A stretch of DNA of 64,000 nucleotides, taken from positions 186,001 to 250,000 of the forward strand of contig NC_020449.1 in NCBI RefSeq assembly GCF_000146065.2. Direction: 5' to 3'. Every line of letters starts with the position of its first letter. Within the stretch, counting starts at the first letter, position 1. Of this stretch, positions 8,393 to 17,909 are shown piece after piece. The notes beneath the pieces were generated by a model. That model saw nothing but the letters and a program-made list of their open reading frames with translations, was not told where the DNA came from and ran no database searches. The DNA comes from Candidatus Cloacimonas acidaminovorans str. Evry. Its GTDB lineage: Bacteria > Cloacimonadota > Cloacimonadia > Cloacimonadales > Cloacimonadaceae. The translations under genes and the position numbers were made by a program.

Positions 8393-9367
8393 ATGCAGGA
8401 AAAGAAAGAAATCAATGTTGGCGGTCAAGCTGTAATTGAAGGCGTGATGATGCGCGGTCCGGATAAATTAGCAACAGCTATTCGCAGAAAAGATGGCAGT
8501 ATTGAATTATTAAAAACCCCTTTTATCAGCATCACACAGAAGAAGAAATTTCTGGGTCTGCCTATAATTCGTGGTTTTGTTTCGCTGATTGAGATGATGA
8601 TAATTGGCATAAAGACCCTCACCTTTTCTGCCAATCGTTTTGAACTTGATTTACTAGCAGAAGAGGAAAGCGAAGGCAAAAAAACAAAAGAAAGAAGTAA
8701 AACGGCAGAAAATACAGCAAACATAGTTAGTTATATAATTGCCTTCGGTTTAGCTTTTCTGCTTTTTGGCTGGCTGCCTTATAAACTTGCGGATTGGATG
8801 CATCTTTCTCGCAAAGATATTCTATTTAATCTTTTTGCCGGAGCTATTAGAATTGTCTTTTTTGTGCTCTATGTATATCTGATTTCTCTAATGAAAGATA
8901 TCAAGCGGCTTTTCCGTTATCATGGTGCTGAACATAAAAATGTGAATGCTTATGAACATAATTGTCCCTTGATAATTGAAAAAATACAGGACTGGTCAAC
9001 AATTCATCCTCGCTGTGGCACAAGTTTCATCTTTTTTGTGCTCTTGATCAGTATTCTTATTTTTTCTCTTGTGGATACATTGGTTTCAGCGTACATTTTA
9101 CATACTCCTGTTCCGGTTTATTTGCGCTTGGCATATCATATTTTGCTTTTGCCTCTTGTTTCAGGTGTATCTTATGAAGTGCTGAAATATTCCGGTAAGA
9201 ATTTAAACCACCCTATTGTAAAACTTTTAACTGTTCCCGGAATGGCTTTACAACATATAACTACTCAGCCACCCGATAATGATATGATAGAAATTGGTTT
9301 GGTAGCTATGAAAGCTGCTTTGGATATGGATTTAAGTGAACATAAGGTAAAAATTATAGAGGAATAA
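8393..9367 (+). CDS. DUF1385 (YqhQ-like) membrane protein
   Basis: This 324-residue integral membrane protein is of the DUF1385 family. Family signatures visible are [14 protein letters not shown] near the N-terminus, [13 protein letters not shown] in the middle and [11 protein letters not shown] after it. Hydrophobic helices lie at about 110-135, 150-170, 208-230 and 245-265. Its biochemical role is not established. In many bacteria the family sits beside rpmE and prfA, exactly as here, with prfA starting six bases after its stop. Confidence 0.88.
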   Translation: MQEKKEINVGGQAVIEGVMMRGPDKLATAIRRKDGSIELLKTPFISITQKKKFLGLPIIRGFVSLIEMMIIGIKTLTFSANRFELDLLAEEESEGKKTKERSKTAENTANIVSYIIAFGLAFLLFGWLPYKLADWMHLSRKDILFNLFAGAIRIVFFVLYVYLISLMKDIKRLFRYHGAEHKNVNAYEHNCPLIIEKIQDWSTIHPRCGTSFIFFVLLISILIFSLVDTLVSAYILHTPVPVYLRLAYHILLLPLVSGVSYEVLKYSGKNLNHPIVKLLTVPGMALQHITTQPPDNDMIEIGLVAMKAALDMDLSEHKVKIIEE

Positions 9368-9372
9368 ATCCC

Positions 9373-10440
9373 TTGCTTCCCCAAGAAAAATTACAAATCC
9401 TGGAAAATGAACTAAAGGAAATGCAGGAACAAATAAGCGATCCTGCTGTTATTAACGATGCCCAAAAATATCGCGACTGCCTGCGGCGCTTTAAGGAATT
9501 AAGAGAAATTAATGCTGCCTGGAAACATTATCAAACCCTAAAAAAGCATATTGAAGAAGTTAATGCCCTGGAAAAAACGGAAAATGATCCAGAAATGCTT
9601 GATTTGATAAAAGATGAAGAGCGTTCTTTGCAACAACAGCTGGAACAGACAGAACTGAAACTAAAGGATTTGCTTATTCCTGCTGACCCTAATGATGCTA
9701 AAAATGCCATAGTAGAAATTCGTGCCGGAACAGGTGGCGAAGAAGCAGCTCTTTTTGCTGCCGATTTATTCAGAATGTATAGTTACTATGCAGAGATGAA
9801 GGGTTGGAAATTGGAAGTAATTTCTATGAACCAAACGGAACTCGGTGGCTATAAAGAAATCATTTTTCAGCTAAGCGGTAAAGATGTATATTCTTATATG
9901 CGCTTTGAAAGCGGTGTCCATAGAGTGCAAAGAATTCCTGTAACCGAATCCTCAGGCAGAATTCATACTTCTGCCGTTACTGTTGCTGTTTTGCCTGAAG
10001 CGGAAGATATAGATATAGACATTCAGGAAAGTGATTTACGCATAGATGTTTACAGAAGTACGGGACATGGCGGTCAAAGTGTAAATACAACCGATTCCGC
10101 AGTTAGAATTACCCATTTACCTACAGGAATTGTTGTTACCTGCCAGGATGAAAAATCCCAAATTAAAAACAAAGCCAAAGCACTGAAGGTTTTACGCAGT
10201 CGCTTATTGGATGAGGAAATCAGCCGCCAGGAACAGGAAATTGCCAAAGCAAGAAAGGCACAGGTCTCTACAGGTGATCGCAGTGCCAAAATCAGAACTT
10301 ACAATTTTCCCCAATCAAGAGTTACAGATCATAGAATAAACTTGACAAGTTATAATCTGGATTCCTTTTTGGCAGGAAACATAGAGGAGTTTATTCAAGC
10401 ATTACGACTTGCCTGGAGAAACGAAAAGGTGAACACATAA
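9373..10440 (+). CDS. prfA: Peptide chain release factor 1
   Basis: This 355-residue class I release factor recognises UAA and UAG and triggers peptidyl-tRNA hydrolysis. The hydrolysis motif GGQ is at 233-235 ([10 protein letters not shown]). The codon-recognition tripeptide is PVT at 189-191, as in RF1; RF2 would have SPF. The length matches the family. The start is a TTG at 9373 with GAGG about ten bases upstream; no better ATG fits the conserved N-terminus. It is packed between the DUF1385 gene and the CorC-like gene, whose ATG follows the stop directly. Confidence 0.95.
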   Translation: MLPQEKLQILENELKEMQEQISDPAVINDAQKYRDCLRRFKELREINAAWKHYQTLKKHIEEVNALEKTENDPEMLDLIKDEERSLQQQLEQTELKLKDLLIPADPNDAKNAIVEIRAGTGGEEAALFAADLFRMYSYYAEMKGWKLEVISMNQTELGGYKEIIFQLSGKDVYSYMRFESGVHRVQRIPVTESSGRIHTSAVTVAVLPEAEDIDIDIQESDLRIDVYRSTGHGGQSVNTTDSAVRITHLPTGIVVTCQDEKSQIKNKAKALKVLRSRLLDEEISRQEQEIAKARKAQVSTGDRSAKIRTYNFPQSRVTDHRINLTSYNLDSFLAGNIEEFIQALRLAWRNEKVNT

Positions 10441-11706
10441 ATGTCTGTGGTTCAGATTGTTCTGATCCTGTTGGTGTTACTTTTCTTTTTATTGCTCAGC
10501 TTTTTATTTGCCGGTTTGGAAACAGGAATGCTTTCTATAGACCAGATAAAATTAGAGCAGGAAGCGAAAAAAAGTAAAAGTAAAGCAGCCATTCTGCAGT
10601 TTGTCCGTCAACCGGATAGATTTTTAGGGACAACGCTAATCGGCAATAACATTTCCAATGTGATTATGGCATCGCTTTCCACCTATTTAGTTAATCGTCT
10701 TTTTGCTCCCGTTTTTGATGCGCGTTACACTTCTCTGGTGGTGGGCATAGTTGTGTTGATTTTTGGTGAAATTGCTCCTAAAGCAATTTTTCGGGATAAT
10801 GCCGAAACCCTTGTTCCCCTATTATTTCCCTTTTTGCAATTCTTCTATTATTTGCTTAAGCCATTTGTAATGGTTGTTACCTGGTTGAATAACTTTCTGC
10901 GTAAATTGTTGAAACTGGAAGAGGGTTATCAATATGACTATTTAACTAAGGATGACCTTTCCTTTTTGCTTTCTCAGGCAGCTAATGCTGAAACGGAAGA
11001 TAACCAAATGGAAATGATTGAAGACGCTTTGGATTTTACTGAACTGGATGCAGGAAATGTTATGGTTCCGCGCACGGAAATTGTTGCCATTCAAGAAAAA
11101 ACTCCTCTTTCGGAAGCTATCAATATTGTAAGGAAAGAAGGTTTTACCCGCTATCCTGTTTATCGGAATAACATTGATGATATAATAGGGATTTTAATTA
11201 TCTTTGATATCTTGAAAAAGGATTGCACTCCGGATATGATTGCTGGAGATATTATTCACGAACCGCTTTTTGTTCCTGAAAATATGGATTTGGATGTTCT
11301 TTTAAAAGAAATGCAAACCAAGCAACGCAGTATGGCTATTGTAGTTGATTCCTTCGGGGGAACGGCAGGAATTGTAACGATGGAAGATATTTTAGAAGAA
11401 ATTGTAGGTGATATAGAAGATGAGTACGATATAGATGAAGATGAACATTCTGTCCAGCAAGTTGGTCCCAATACTTGGCTGGTAGCTGCTGATACGGAAA
11501 TTGATAGATTAGCGGATGATTATGGCATTGAATTGCCTGAAGGTGACTATGAAACAATAGCAGGTTTGATTTTAGACCGCCTGGAAAGAATTCCTCATCA
11601 GGGTCAGGTTATTAATATTCCACCGTATAAAATACAAATTTTGCAGGCAACTGCAAAGCAGATTATTAAGGTTAAAATACATAAAACGAGTAAGATAGAG
11701 GTTTAA
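10441..11706 (+). CDS. CorC/HlyC-family CNNM-type membrane protein with CBS domains
   Basis: This 421-residue protein has three parts. A DUF21 (CNNM) membrane domain covers about 1-180 with several hydrophobic helices. A pair of CBS domains follows (about 205-325, with MVPRTEIVAI and GIVTMEDILEEIVGDI). A CorC/HlyC C-terminal domain covers about 335-415. Family members are linked to magnesium or cobalt efflux, though older annotation calls them haemolysins. The ATG follows the prfA stop with no gap, and ftcD starts one base after its own stop, so the three genes form one operon. Confidence 0.88.
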   Translation: MSVVQIVLILLVLLFFLLLSFLFAGLETGMLSIDQIKLEQEAKKSKSKAAILQFVRQPDRFLGTTLIGNNISNVIMASLSTYLVNRLFAPVFDARYTSLVVGIVVLIFGEIAPKAIFRDNAETLVPLLFPFLQFFYYLLKPFVMVVTWLNNFLRKLLKLEEGYQYDYLTKDDLSFLLSQAANAETEDNQMEMIEDALDFTELDAGNVMVPRTEIVAIQEKTPLSEAINIVRKEGFTRYPVYRNNIDDIIGILIIFDILKKDCTPDMIAGDIIHEPLFVPENMDLDVLLKEMQTKQRSMAIVVDSFGGTAGIVTMEDILEEIVGDIEDEYDIDEDEHSVQQVGPNTWLVAADTEIDRLADDYGIELPEGDYETIAGLILDRLERIPHQGQVINIPPYKIQILQATAKQIIKVKIHKTSKIEV

Positions 11707-11707
11707 T

Positions 11708-13384
11708 ATGAAACTGATGGAATGTGTTCCTAATTTCAGTGAAGGAAGAGACAAGACAATTCTGGATGCCATTGCAACTGCCATTAAAAATGTGAAAGGG
11801 GTTGCTTTACTGGATATTGATCCTGGAGCTGATACTAATAGAACCGTTTTTACAATGGCTGGAGAACCTGAAGCAGTTGTAGAAGCAGCTTTTCAGGCAA
11901 TTAAAAAAGCAGCGGAACTAATTGATATGAGTAAACATAAAGGAGCTCATCCCAGAATGGGAGCTACGGATGTTTGTCCCTTTATTCCAATTTCTGAAAT
12001 GACTATGGATGAATGCGTTGAATATGCCAAACAATTAGGAAAAAGAGTTGGCGAAGAACTTGGCATACCTGTTTACCTATATGAATATGCAGCCACCAAA
12101 GAGGAATGGAGAAACCTGTCTAATATCCGTAACGGTGAATATGAAGCATTACCCGAAAAGGCAAAAGACCCTTATTGGAAACCTGATTTCGGTCCTCATA
12201 CCTTTAATGCCAAAAGTGGAGCTACTGCCATTGGAGCCAGAGAATTTCTCATTGCCTACAATATAAACCTCAATACCCGTGATAAAAAGAAGGCAAGTGA
12301 AATAGCTCAAATAATTCGTGAAAGCGGAAGACCCGCCAGAGATGAAAACGGTAAATTGCTGAAAGATGAAAACGGTAACCCAATTTATATTCCAGGTTTA
12401 TTTTCTCATTGTAAAGCGGTGGGTTGGTTTATTGAAAGTTATGACCGCGCTCAAATAAGCATAAACCTGACAAATTATAAAATTACCCCTCCTCATCTGG
12501 TTTTGGAAAAAGTGCGGGAACTGGCATCTGAAATGGGTATGCAGGTTACCGGAAGCGAACTTGTAGGTTTAATTCCCAAATCCGCTTTAGTGGAAGCTGG
12601 GAAGTTTTACTTACAACGCTTACAGGAAAGCACCGGCATTCCGGAAAAAATGATTATGCAAACAGCTATTCAATCAATGGGACTGGCAGAACTGGCTCCC
12701 TTTGATCTAAATAAAAAGGTTATTGAATATGCCATTGCCGGAAAAGACCTGCTGGTAAACCTGAAAGTAGATGCCTTTTGTGATCTGCTTTCTACAGATG
12801 CACCTGCTCCTGGAGGAGGAAGTGTTTCTGCTCTTTGTTCTGCTATAAGTGGAGCTCTTTCTGCAATGGTAGCTAACCTCACAATCGGTAAAAAGGGCTA
12901 TGAAAAGGTAACTGAAGAAGCAATGAAATTAGCTCCAAGAGGACAGGAAATCAAACAAAAGTCACTGGAAGTTATTGATAAAGATACCGATGCCTTTTTT
13001 GCTTTGATGGACGCAATGCGTTTACCAAAAAAGACAGAAGAGGAAATTGCATATCGGAAAGCGCAGATTGAAAATTGTACTCAACAGGCAATTAATGCGC
13101 CTCTGGAAACAATGCGGTTGGCATTTTCCGCTTTAGAGCTTGCCTCCAAAATAGCAAAAATAGGCAATACTAATGCTCTTTCCGATGCAGGAGTTGCTGC
13201 TTTAACAGCTTTCTGTGCATCTCAATCTGCCTACTATAATATTTTAATTAATATCCCCGGAATTACGGATGAGGAGTTTAAACAAAAAACCCTTGCCGAA
13301 GCAAAAGAACTGCTGGAGAAATGTAAGATTATTGCTGATAGTGTAGAAAAATATGTTTGTGAACAGTTAAAAAGTAAAGGGTGA
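11708..13384 (+). CDS. ftcD: Bifunctional glutamate formiminotransferase / formiminotetrahydrofolate cyclodeaminase
   Basis: This 558-residue cytosolic enzyme links histidine breakdown to one-carbon metabolism. The N-terminal part (about 1-330) is the formiminotransferase, beginning MECVPNFSEGRD and carrying the active-site histidine region KHKGAHPRMGATDV. The C-terminal part (about 355-555) is the helical cyclodeaminase, with STDAPAPGGGSVSALCSAIS. It moves a formimino group from N-formiminoglutamate to tetrahydrofolate and then releases ammonia to give methenyl-tetrahydrofolate. The fused form suits an amino-acid-fermenting lifestyle. Other histidine-utilisation genes are not in the window. 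It is the last gene of the prfA operon. Confidence 0.94.
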   Translation: MKLMECVPNFSEGRDKTILDAIATAIKNVKGVALLDIDPGADTNRTVFTMAGEPEAVVEAAFQAIKKAAELIDMSKHKGAHPRMGATDVCPFIPISEMTMDECVEYAKQLGKRVGEELGIPVYLYEYAATKEEWRNLSNIRNGEYEALPEKAKDPYWKPDFGPHTFNAKSGATAIGAREFLIAYNINLNTRDKKKASEIAQIIRESGRPARDENGKLLKDENGNPIYIPGLFSHCKAVGWFIESYDRAQISINLTNYKITPPHLVLEKVRELASEMGMQVTGSELVGLIPKSALVEAGKFYLQRLQESTGIPEKMIMQTAIQSMGLAELAPFDLNKKVIEYAIAGKDLLVNLKVDAFCDLLSTDAPAPGGGSVSALCSAISGALSAMVANLTIGKKGYEKVTEEAMKLAPRGQEIKQKSLEVIDKDTDAFFALMDAMRLPKKTEEEIAYRKAQIENCTQQAINAPLETMRLAFSALELASKIAKIGNTNALSDAGVAALTAFCASQSAYYNILINIPGITDEEFKQKTLAEAKELLEKCKIIADSVEKYVCEQLKSKG

Positions 13385-13596
13385 ACGGGTTAACAGGTTA
13401 ACAGGTGAGACCCACGATAGGCATAGTGACCAATTAAGCATTTGTGTTATAGCTATGTTTTTTTCCTTCCTGCGAAAGCAGGAATCAAGATAAAACTCAG
13501 CAATACAGAAAGAAACAGGGTTGCTGAATGCTGATTTTCTCCATAATTTTAGTCCTTTTTTTTTCAGGACAACTAAACCCTCACATTCTTCATTTT
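13385..13596. other. Intergenic spacer with short repeat words
   Basis: No gene lies in this spacer between convergent genes. It begins with a doubled GGTTAACA phrase. At about 13470 it holds the hairpin TTCCTGCGAAAGCAGGAA, a relative of one near 2947. It ends with TTCATTTTTCATTCGTCATT-type words. Confidence 0.4.
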
Positions 13597-14271
13597 TCAT
13601 TCGTCATTAGTAATGGCTTGCTTGTATATCTGTGATACCTGTTGCAGAAATTCAGTTTTATTGGCATAACGCATAACACTTCTAGCTGAAGGAGAAGGTA
13701 AAATCCCTATTTTTATTTCCCGTTGGGGATTATTTTTCAGGACAAGGGAATTACCATTATCTCTTATTTCAATAAGATTATAATGTTTCTGCTGTTTCAG
13801 ATAATCCATAAGCCAATAGTGAACTCTATTTTTGCTGGTGCATAAGATTTTTGTAAGAGAAGAATTATTATAAAGAATTCCTAAGATATCCTGATATTCC
13901 AGAACCGTTAATTTATAGTCCTCTGCGCTGGTTCCTTTTCTGCTAAACTTTAATAGGATATCTGCCATTCCGAGTTGATTTCGGGCTAAAAAGCTCTGTA
14001 GAAAATCAACCTGACAAGCTGTTTTAATTTTTCTGTCTTCTTCCAATGACCTCAAGGAAGAGATCTTATCTATTTTATCCGGTTCAAAAGCGTTAAACAA
14101 TATTTCCCAAAGGAGGTTACTGTTACTACCGTAATAGTAGTCCATATCCTTATTTTTCAGGTCATTAGCATTACCGGTACAAAAACGATAGGGAGGTGCA
14201 CTACCTAAAAGCAGAACTTTAGCATCTTTTGGAATAAAAGGTTTATAGGGATGATTTTGCATTTTCTCCAT
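13597..14271 (-). CDS. Uracil-DNA glycosylase-superfamily protein
   Basis: This 224-residue protein resembles the mismatch-specific branch of the uracil-DNA glycosylase superfamily, which removes uracil or mispaired thymine from DNA. Visible signatures are a first motif LLLGSAPPYRF, then YYYGSNSNLLWEIL, and a late LPSPSAR loop that in this superfamily inserts into the DNA minor groove. The catalytic residue is not clear from sequence alone. It follows the metallopeptidase gene on the same strand, separated by a small repeat element. The substrate is unproven. Confidence 0.68.
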   Translation of the reverse strand: MEKMQNHPYKPFIPKDAKVLLLGSAPPYRFCTGNANDLKNKDMDYYYGSNSNLLWEILFNAFEPDKIDKISSLRSLEEDRKIKTACQVDFLQSFLARNQLGMADILLKFSRKGTSAEDYKLTVLEYQDILGILYNNSSLTKILCTSKNRVHYWLMDYLKQQKHYNLIEIRDNGNSLVLKNNPQREIKIGILPSPSARSVMRYANKTEFLQQVSQIYKQAITNDE

Positions 14272-14289
14272 ATCATAAACTCCTAAAAA

Positions 14290-14431
14290 GTGTAGCTGGA
14301 GGACGCTGTTCCTCCGCTTTTTTGGAAAACCCTGTTCTTATGTTTTTTCCCATTTCCAATAAACCTTGTAGTTACTCTATTATTAAAAAAAATTAAAATT
14401 AAAGCGTAGCTACAGTGAGCTCTGGCTACAC
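14290..14431. repeat. Small element with inverted ends, copy 2
   Basis: This block starts GTGTAGCTGGAGGACGCTGT and ends GAGCTCTGGCTACAC, so its ends are inverted copies of each other (one mismatch in eight). It matches the reverse complement of copy 1 at 7776-7841 at both ends, but has about 75 extra AT-rich bases in the middle. No open frame is present. Confidence 0.58.
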
Positions 14432-14448
14432 AAAAAGGTGAGCTATGT

Positions 14449-15354
14449 TTACATTTCTGTTTCCTCATCTTCGGGCAAAGGTAAATCGGGAAGAGAGGCA
14501 AGTCGTTTTTTTCTAATTCGCCAGGCAATAATTAAAATAACAGGTATTAATAAAGCCAGGAGGGCATTTATACTCCAAAACAGATACTGGTAGCGCAGAT
14601 GTTTAATATATTTTGCATACTCCTTGTGAAAGTCATAAAAAGTAGTATGAAAAGCGCGGTTAAAGCAGTCGGTAAAAGGTGCCTGCAGATTTTTTCTATG
14701 GTGCTGAGCTACCATTTCCCAAAAGGAATTCCACTGTTCATTTTTCTTATTTTTCAGATAGCTGATTGCCATTGTGGAAGAAAGATAGAATAGGGACCAA
14801 TCCTCTTTTTTTTCTGGGTAGCTGTAACTAAGCCGAAAGAGGTCGCTTTTTTCCCCTAAAAAGCTCTGCTGTAGGAAGTATAAATATTGTTCAAAACCCA
14901 TTTGCCGGGAATAATGAGTTGCCATTCCTTCGTGAAACCACAAAGGTGTTTGCGTAAAGACCTGTTCCAGATACCAGTGAATATATTCATGCATTAGAAT
15001 TTTGCGGTGATTTTCCTGAATGGAAGCCAGGGGTTTTACATAAATTCTTTTTTCGGTTCCGCTATAGAAAGCATCGCTGAATTCCACAATTTTTGCCTTA
15101 CCCAAAGCCAATGTTTGATAACTTCTATTATTTTCAATCAGATAAACCGGAGCAAGAGCATCCACATAAACGCCCAGTTCCATCTGAAAAGAATCAATAT
15201 TCTCATCCATTGCTTTCAGCATTTCTGCCAAAGGTTGGGAAACAGGATTTTGAGCATAAATCGCCAAGTTATTGGTTTTAAGCTGTAAAGGATAGCTGGG
15301 ATAAAGAAACCCCGTTAGGCATAAAAGAATAAACAGCAAAAAATGCCTTTTCAA
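14449..15354 (-). CDS. Membrane-anchored MA-type (gluzincin) metallopeptidase
   Basis: This is an exported zinc peptidase of the peptidase-MA-like group. The zinc motif HEYIH is followed by the third-ligand glutamate in WFHEGMATHYS. A signal peptide (KRHFLLFILLCLTGF) lies at the N-terminus, and a C-terminal transmembrane helix (INALLALLIPVILIIAW) with a short basic cytoplasmic tail anchors it. I chose a TTG start at 15354 with AAGGAA upstream, because it gives a normal signal peptide. A GTG at 15420, also with a fair ribosome site, would add 22 residues. It lies in a minus-strand run with acetate kinase and an S4 protein. The substrate is unknown. Confidence 0.75.
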   Translation of the reverse strand: MKRHFLLFILLCLTGFLYPSYPLQLKTNNLAIYAQNPVSQPLAEMLKAMDENIDSFQMELGVYVDALAPVYLIENNRSYQTLALGKAKIVEFSDAFYSGTEKRIYVKPLASIQENHRKILMHEYIHWYLEQVFTQTPLWFHEGMATHYSRQMGFEQYLYFLQQSFLGEKSDLFRLSYSYPEKKEDWSLFYLSSTMAISYLKNKKNEQWNSFWEMVAQHHRKNLQAPFTDCFNRAFHTTFYDFHKEYAKYIKHLRYQYLFWSINALLALLIPVILIIAWRIRKKRLASLPDLPLPEDEETEM

Positions 15355-15445
15355 GTTTTGGTTCCTTGTTTTTTTTAACAGTGAACGGCAAATTCCATTT
15401 TGACACAAGGAATTCGGCACTCCGATATCCTTTAAAAGTATATTT

Positions 15446-15706
15446 TCAGGAAAGGTCTTCTTTACGCAATAATTCGTAATAGCGGGTAGCGTCCTTTTTA
15501 GCTACATTTCCTTCCGGGATTTGGGTTATCCTAATTTCGTGTTCCGCATTATACAAGCGGAAAATTATAATATCTCCTGCCTTTACATCTGCAGAGGCCT
15601 TAGCCGGTTTTCCGTTAATAAGCACCAGATTTTTATCGCAGGCATTTTTAGCTATGGAACGGGTTTTTGTCAGACAGAGTTTATGCAAAAGCACATCAAT
15701 GCGCAT
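15446..15706 (-). CDS. S4-domain RNA-binding protein (RqcP/Hsp15-like)
   Basis: This 86-residue protein consists almost wholly of an S4 RNA-binding domain. It shows MRIDVLLHKLCLTKTRS, then VLINGKPAKASADVKAGDII, a typical S4 beta-turn. Proteins of this size and layout (Hsp15, RqcP) bind ribosomal 50S subunits carrying stalled peptidyl-tRNA and help ribosome rescue; this role is by family analogy. It sits 73 bases downstream of acetate kinase on the same strand. Confidence 0.85.
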   Translation of the reverse strand: MRIDVLLHKLCLTKTRSIAKNACDKNLVLINGKPAKASADVKAGDIIIFRLYNAEHEIRITQIPEGNVAKKDATRYYELLRKEDLS

Positions 15707-15779
15707 ATTTATCCTTCCTGCTTAAAGTTCAAGAGAGCTCTTTCCGAAAGGAAAAGCCCTTTTAACAATTCATTATTTT

Positions 15780-16979
15780 TCAAGAAAGTAAGCGTTTTGT
15801 CTCCCGCGCAATCATCAATTCTTCGTTAGTGGGTATTTTCAGAACCGTAACCGAAGAATCATTTGCGCTTAAAACTTGAATTCCATCAGTCCGTTGGGAA
15901 TTTTCTTCCAAATTTAATTTTATGCCTATAGCTTCCAGATCACGGCAAACCTGTTCACGCAAAATAGGCATATTTTCACCAACTCCACCGGTAAAAACCA
16001 AAACATCCAATCCGTTTAAGACGGCAAAATAACTGCCAATGTATTTCTTAATGCGGTAACAATAGACATCCAATGCCATAATTGCTTTGGGATTGTTTTT
16101 TACTAAAACCTCATTTTCAATTTCCCGCATATCATTGGAAATATGACTTAAACCCAACATTCCGCTTTTTTTGTTCAAAATATTGTTTACTTCGTCCACA
16201 CTTAATCCCAGTTGTTGTTGTAAATGAATCGGAATAGCAGGGTCAATATCTCCGCAGCGAGTGCCCATCATTAAACCTTCCAGCGGGGTAAAACCCATAG
16301 AAGTATCAATGGATTTGCCGTTTTTGATGGCAGTCATTGAAGCTCCATTTCCCAAATGACAGGTAATAATTTTTAAGGATTCCAGAGGACGCTGTAAAAA
16401 TTCTGCCGCTTTCAAACTTACATATTTGTGGCTTGTGCCATGAAAACCGTAGCGTCGGATTTTATAATTTGTATAAAGCTCCAAAGGCAAAGGATACAAA
16501 TATGCCATAGCAGGCATTGTTTGATGAAAAGCAGTATCAAAAACACCGCATTGAGGACAATTTGGCATATTTACTTTCACGGCTTCAATCCCTTTCAAAT
16601 TGGCAGGATTGTGTAAAGGAGCAAGGGAAACACATTCCTGCATCACTTGAATAACATGCTCGGTAACTTTTACTGCATCCGAATAATGTTCTCCGGCATG
16701 CACCAAACGATGGCCTACAGCATCAATTTCGTCCAAACCGTTTAAAACGCCATTGGCAGGATCAATCAGAGCTTCAAGAATTAGTTGCAAGCCCTGTTCG
16801 TGATTATCCACCACCATTTCCCGTTTCTTTTTGGTGTATTTCTCACTTTTATAGGTGAATAGAGCAATATCTTCCCCTATTTTTTCTACGATACCTTCCG
16901 CCATTAAGCTCTCTGTTTCCATATCAATAAGTTGATACTTTATGGAAGAGCTGCCGCAATTCAAAACTAAAATTCTCAT
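15780..16979 (-). CDS. ackA: Acetate kinase
   Basis: This 399-residue enzyme interconverts acetyl phosphate plus ADP with acetate plus ATP, an energy-yielding step of fermentation. Signatures are NCGSSSIKY at the N-terminus, VGHRLVHAGE, the catalytic region VFDTAFHQTMP and RRYGFHGTSHKYVS, and the phosphate loop TCHLGNGAS. I chose the ATG at 16979, preceded by AGAGGA, over one at 16997. No phosphotransacetylase gene is adjacent. It heads a minus-strand run with the S4 protein and the metallopeptidase. Confidence 0.95.
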   Translation of the reverse strand: MRILVLNCGSSSIKYQLIDMETESLMAEGIVEKIGEDIALFTYKSEKYTKKKREMVVDNHEQGLQLILEALIDPANGVLNGLDEIDAVGHRLVHAGEHYSDAVKVTEHVIQVMQECVSLAPLHNPANLKGIEAVKVNMPNCPQCGVFDTAFHQTMPAMAYLYPLPLELYTNYKIRRYGFHGTSHKYVSLKAAEFLQRPLESLKIITCHLGNGASMTAIKNGKSIDTSMGFTPLEGLMMGTRCGDIDPAIPIHLQQQLGLSVDEVNNILNKKSGMLGLSHISNDMREIENEVLVKNNPKAIMALDVYCYRIKKYIGSYFAVLNGLDVLVFTGGVGENMPILREQVCRDLEAIGIKLNLEENSQRTDGIQVLSANDSSVTVLKIPTNEELMIARETKRLLS

Positions 16980-17229
16980 TTTTCCTCTTTTTTCCATTTA
17001 TTTTTTTTCTCAAAGTCCTGTTTATGAGCTATATGTCAAATAGTATTTTCTCGGTTTTCCCTTCCCTATCAGCTAAGAATTTTATTTATAGTAAGTTATA
17101 ACCAATAGAAGGGAACATTTCATTCTGTTTGTTTGCTCCTTTTCGGGTAAACGGGAGTGTATTAAGTATAATTTTCTACTTTTTTCCGCTCTTTTTTCCT
17201 TTTCTTTAAAGTTATATAGATCAATAAGA

Positions 17230-17294
17230 TCCCATATCTTTCCCATATCGCGATATGGGAACGATATGGGAATCATATCGGAAGGATATGAGTG
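17230..17294. repeat. 42-base near-perfect palindrome and 11-base direct repeats upstream of ackA
   Basis: The core CCCATATCG/CGATATGGG (17242-17259) is an exact 18-base palindrome. It extends to 21-base arms (17230-17250 and 17251-17271) with one mismatch and no loop. To the right the unit CGATATGGGAA repeats twice and then twice more in decayed form. It lies in the 357-base spacer (16980-17336) between ackA and the next upstream gene. It could be an operator, a transcript hairpin or a cruciform-forming element. The rest of the spacer shows nothing clear. Confidence 0.6.
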
Positions 17295-17336
17295 TTGGCT
17301 AAGTGCGAAAAGTTATCTTTATAGGTTTCTATATAG

Positions 17337-17909
17337 TTAGTTCTGATCTTCCGGAGGAATAGTTTGGAATGTAACCTCAAATTCCTTTTCGGGAGCAAAA
17401 TCAAAAAATTCCCAGATATAATTCCTGCCCTCTTGTTTCTGCAGAGGGAAAGGAAGAGAGCTTATTTGCACATTTATGCCCGGATGCAAAGTATATTTGG
17501 CGTAAGGTAAGGGTCTGCCCCAGGAATTTGTTGTGGTGATAATATATTTAGCATAATTGCTTTTAAGGGTTTGAGTGTAATCAAGGTGCAAAGAACAAAA
17601 AGAAAGAGCAGGCAGAGAAAGGAGAAAAGTGAAACCGTTCTTTGCTTGATTTAGCATAGTTACTACTCCTTCCTTGTCATCTTGAACAGATAATGCTTTA
17701 ATTTTAGGAGGCAAGCATAAACTATCACTGGGAACAGGAAAAAAGATCAGTTTGTGCGTGGAAAGCGAATCGTAATTGGCAAAATGAAATAGACCATCCA
17801 TTTCCCATAAATCATTTTCCAGATAGAAATTAAGCTCTTCCGCTTCAAAAGTGAGAGCGGAAAGCATCATAATTTCAGCTAATAACAGCAGGAGAAAAGC
17901 GTATTTCAC
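17337..17909 (-). CDS. Secreted protein of unknown function
   Basis: This 190-residue protein with a signal peptide (KYAFLLLLLAEIMMLSA) is not recognised. After cleavage it is rich in aromatic residues and predicted beta strands, and it ends in a short acidic tail. The start is a GTG at 17909 whose bases overlap the stop of the upstream gene (GTGA), so the two are translationally coupled. The pairing with a secreted sorting-domain protein suggests the two work together outside the cytoplasm. Confidence 0.6.
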   Translation of the reverse strand: MKYAFLLLLLAEIMMLSALTFEAEELNFYLENDLWEMDGLFHFANYDSLSTHKLIFFPVPSDSLCLPPKIKALSVQDDKEGVVTMLNQAKNGFTFLLSLPALSFCSLHLDYTQTLKSNYAKYIITTTNSWGRPLPYAKYTLHPGINVQISSLPFPLQKQEGRNYIWEFFDFAPEKEFEVTFQTIPPEDQN

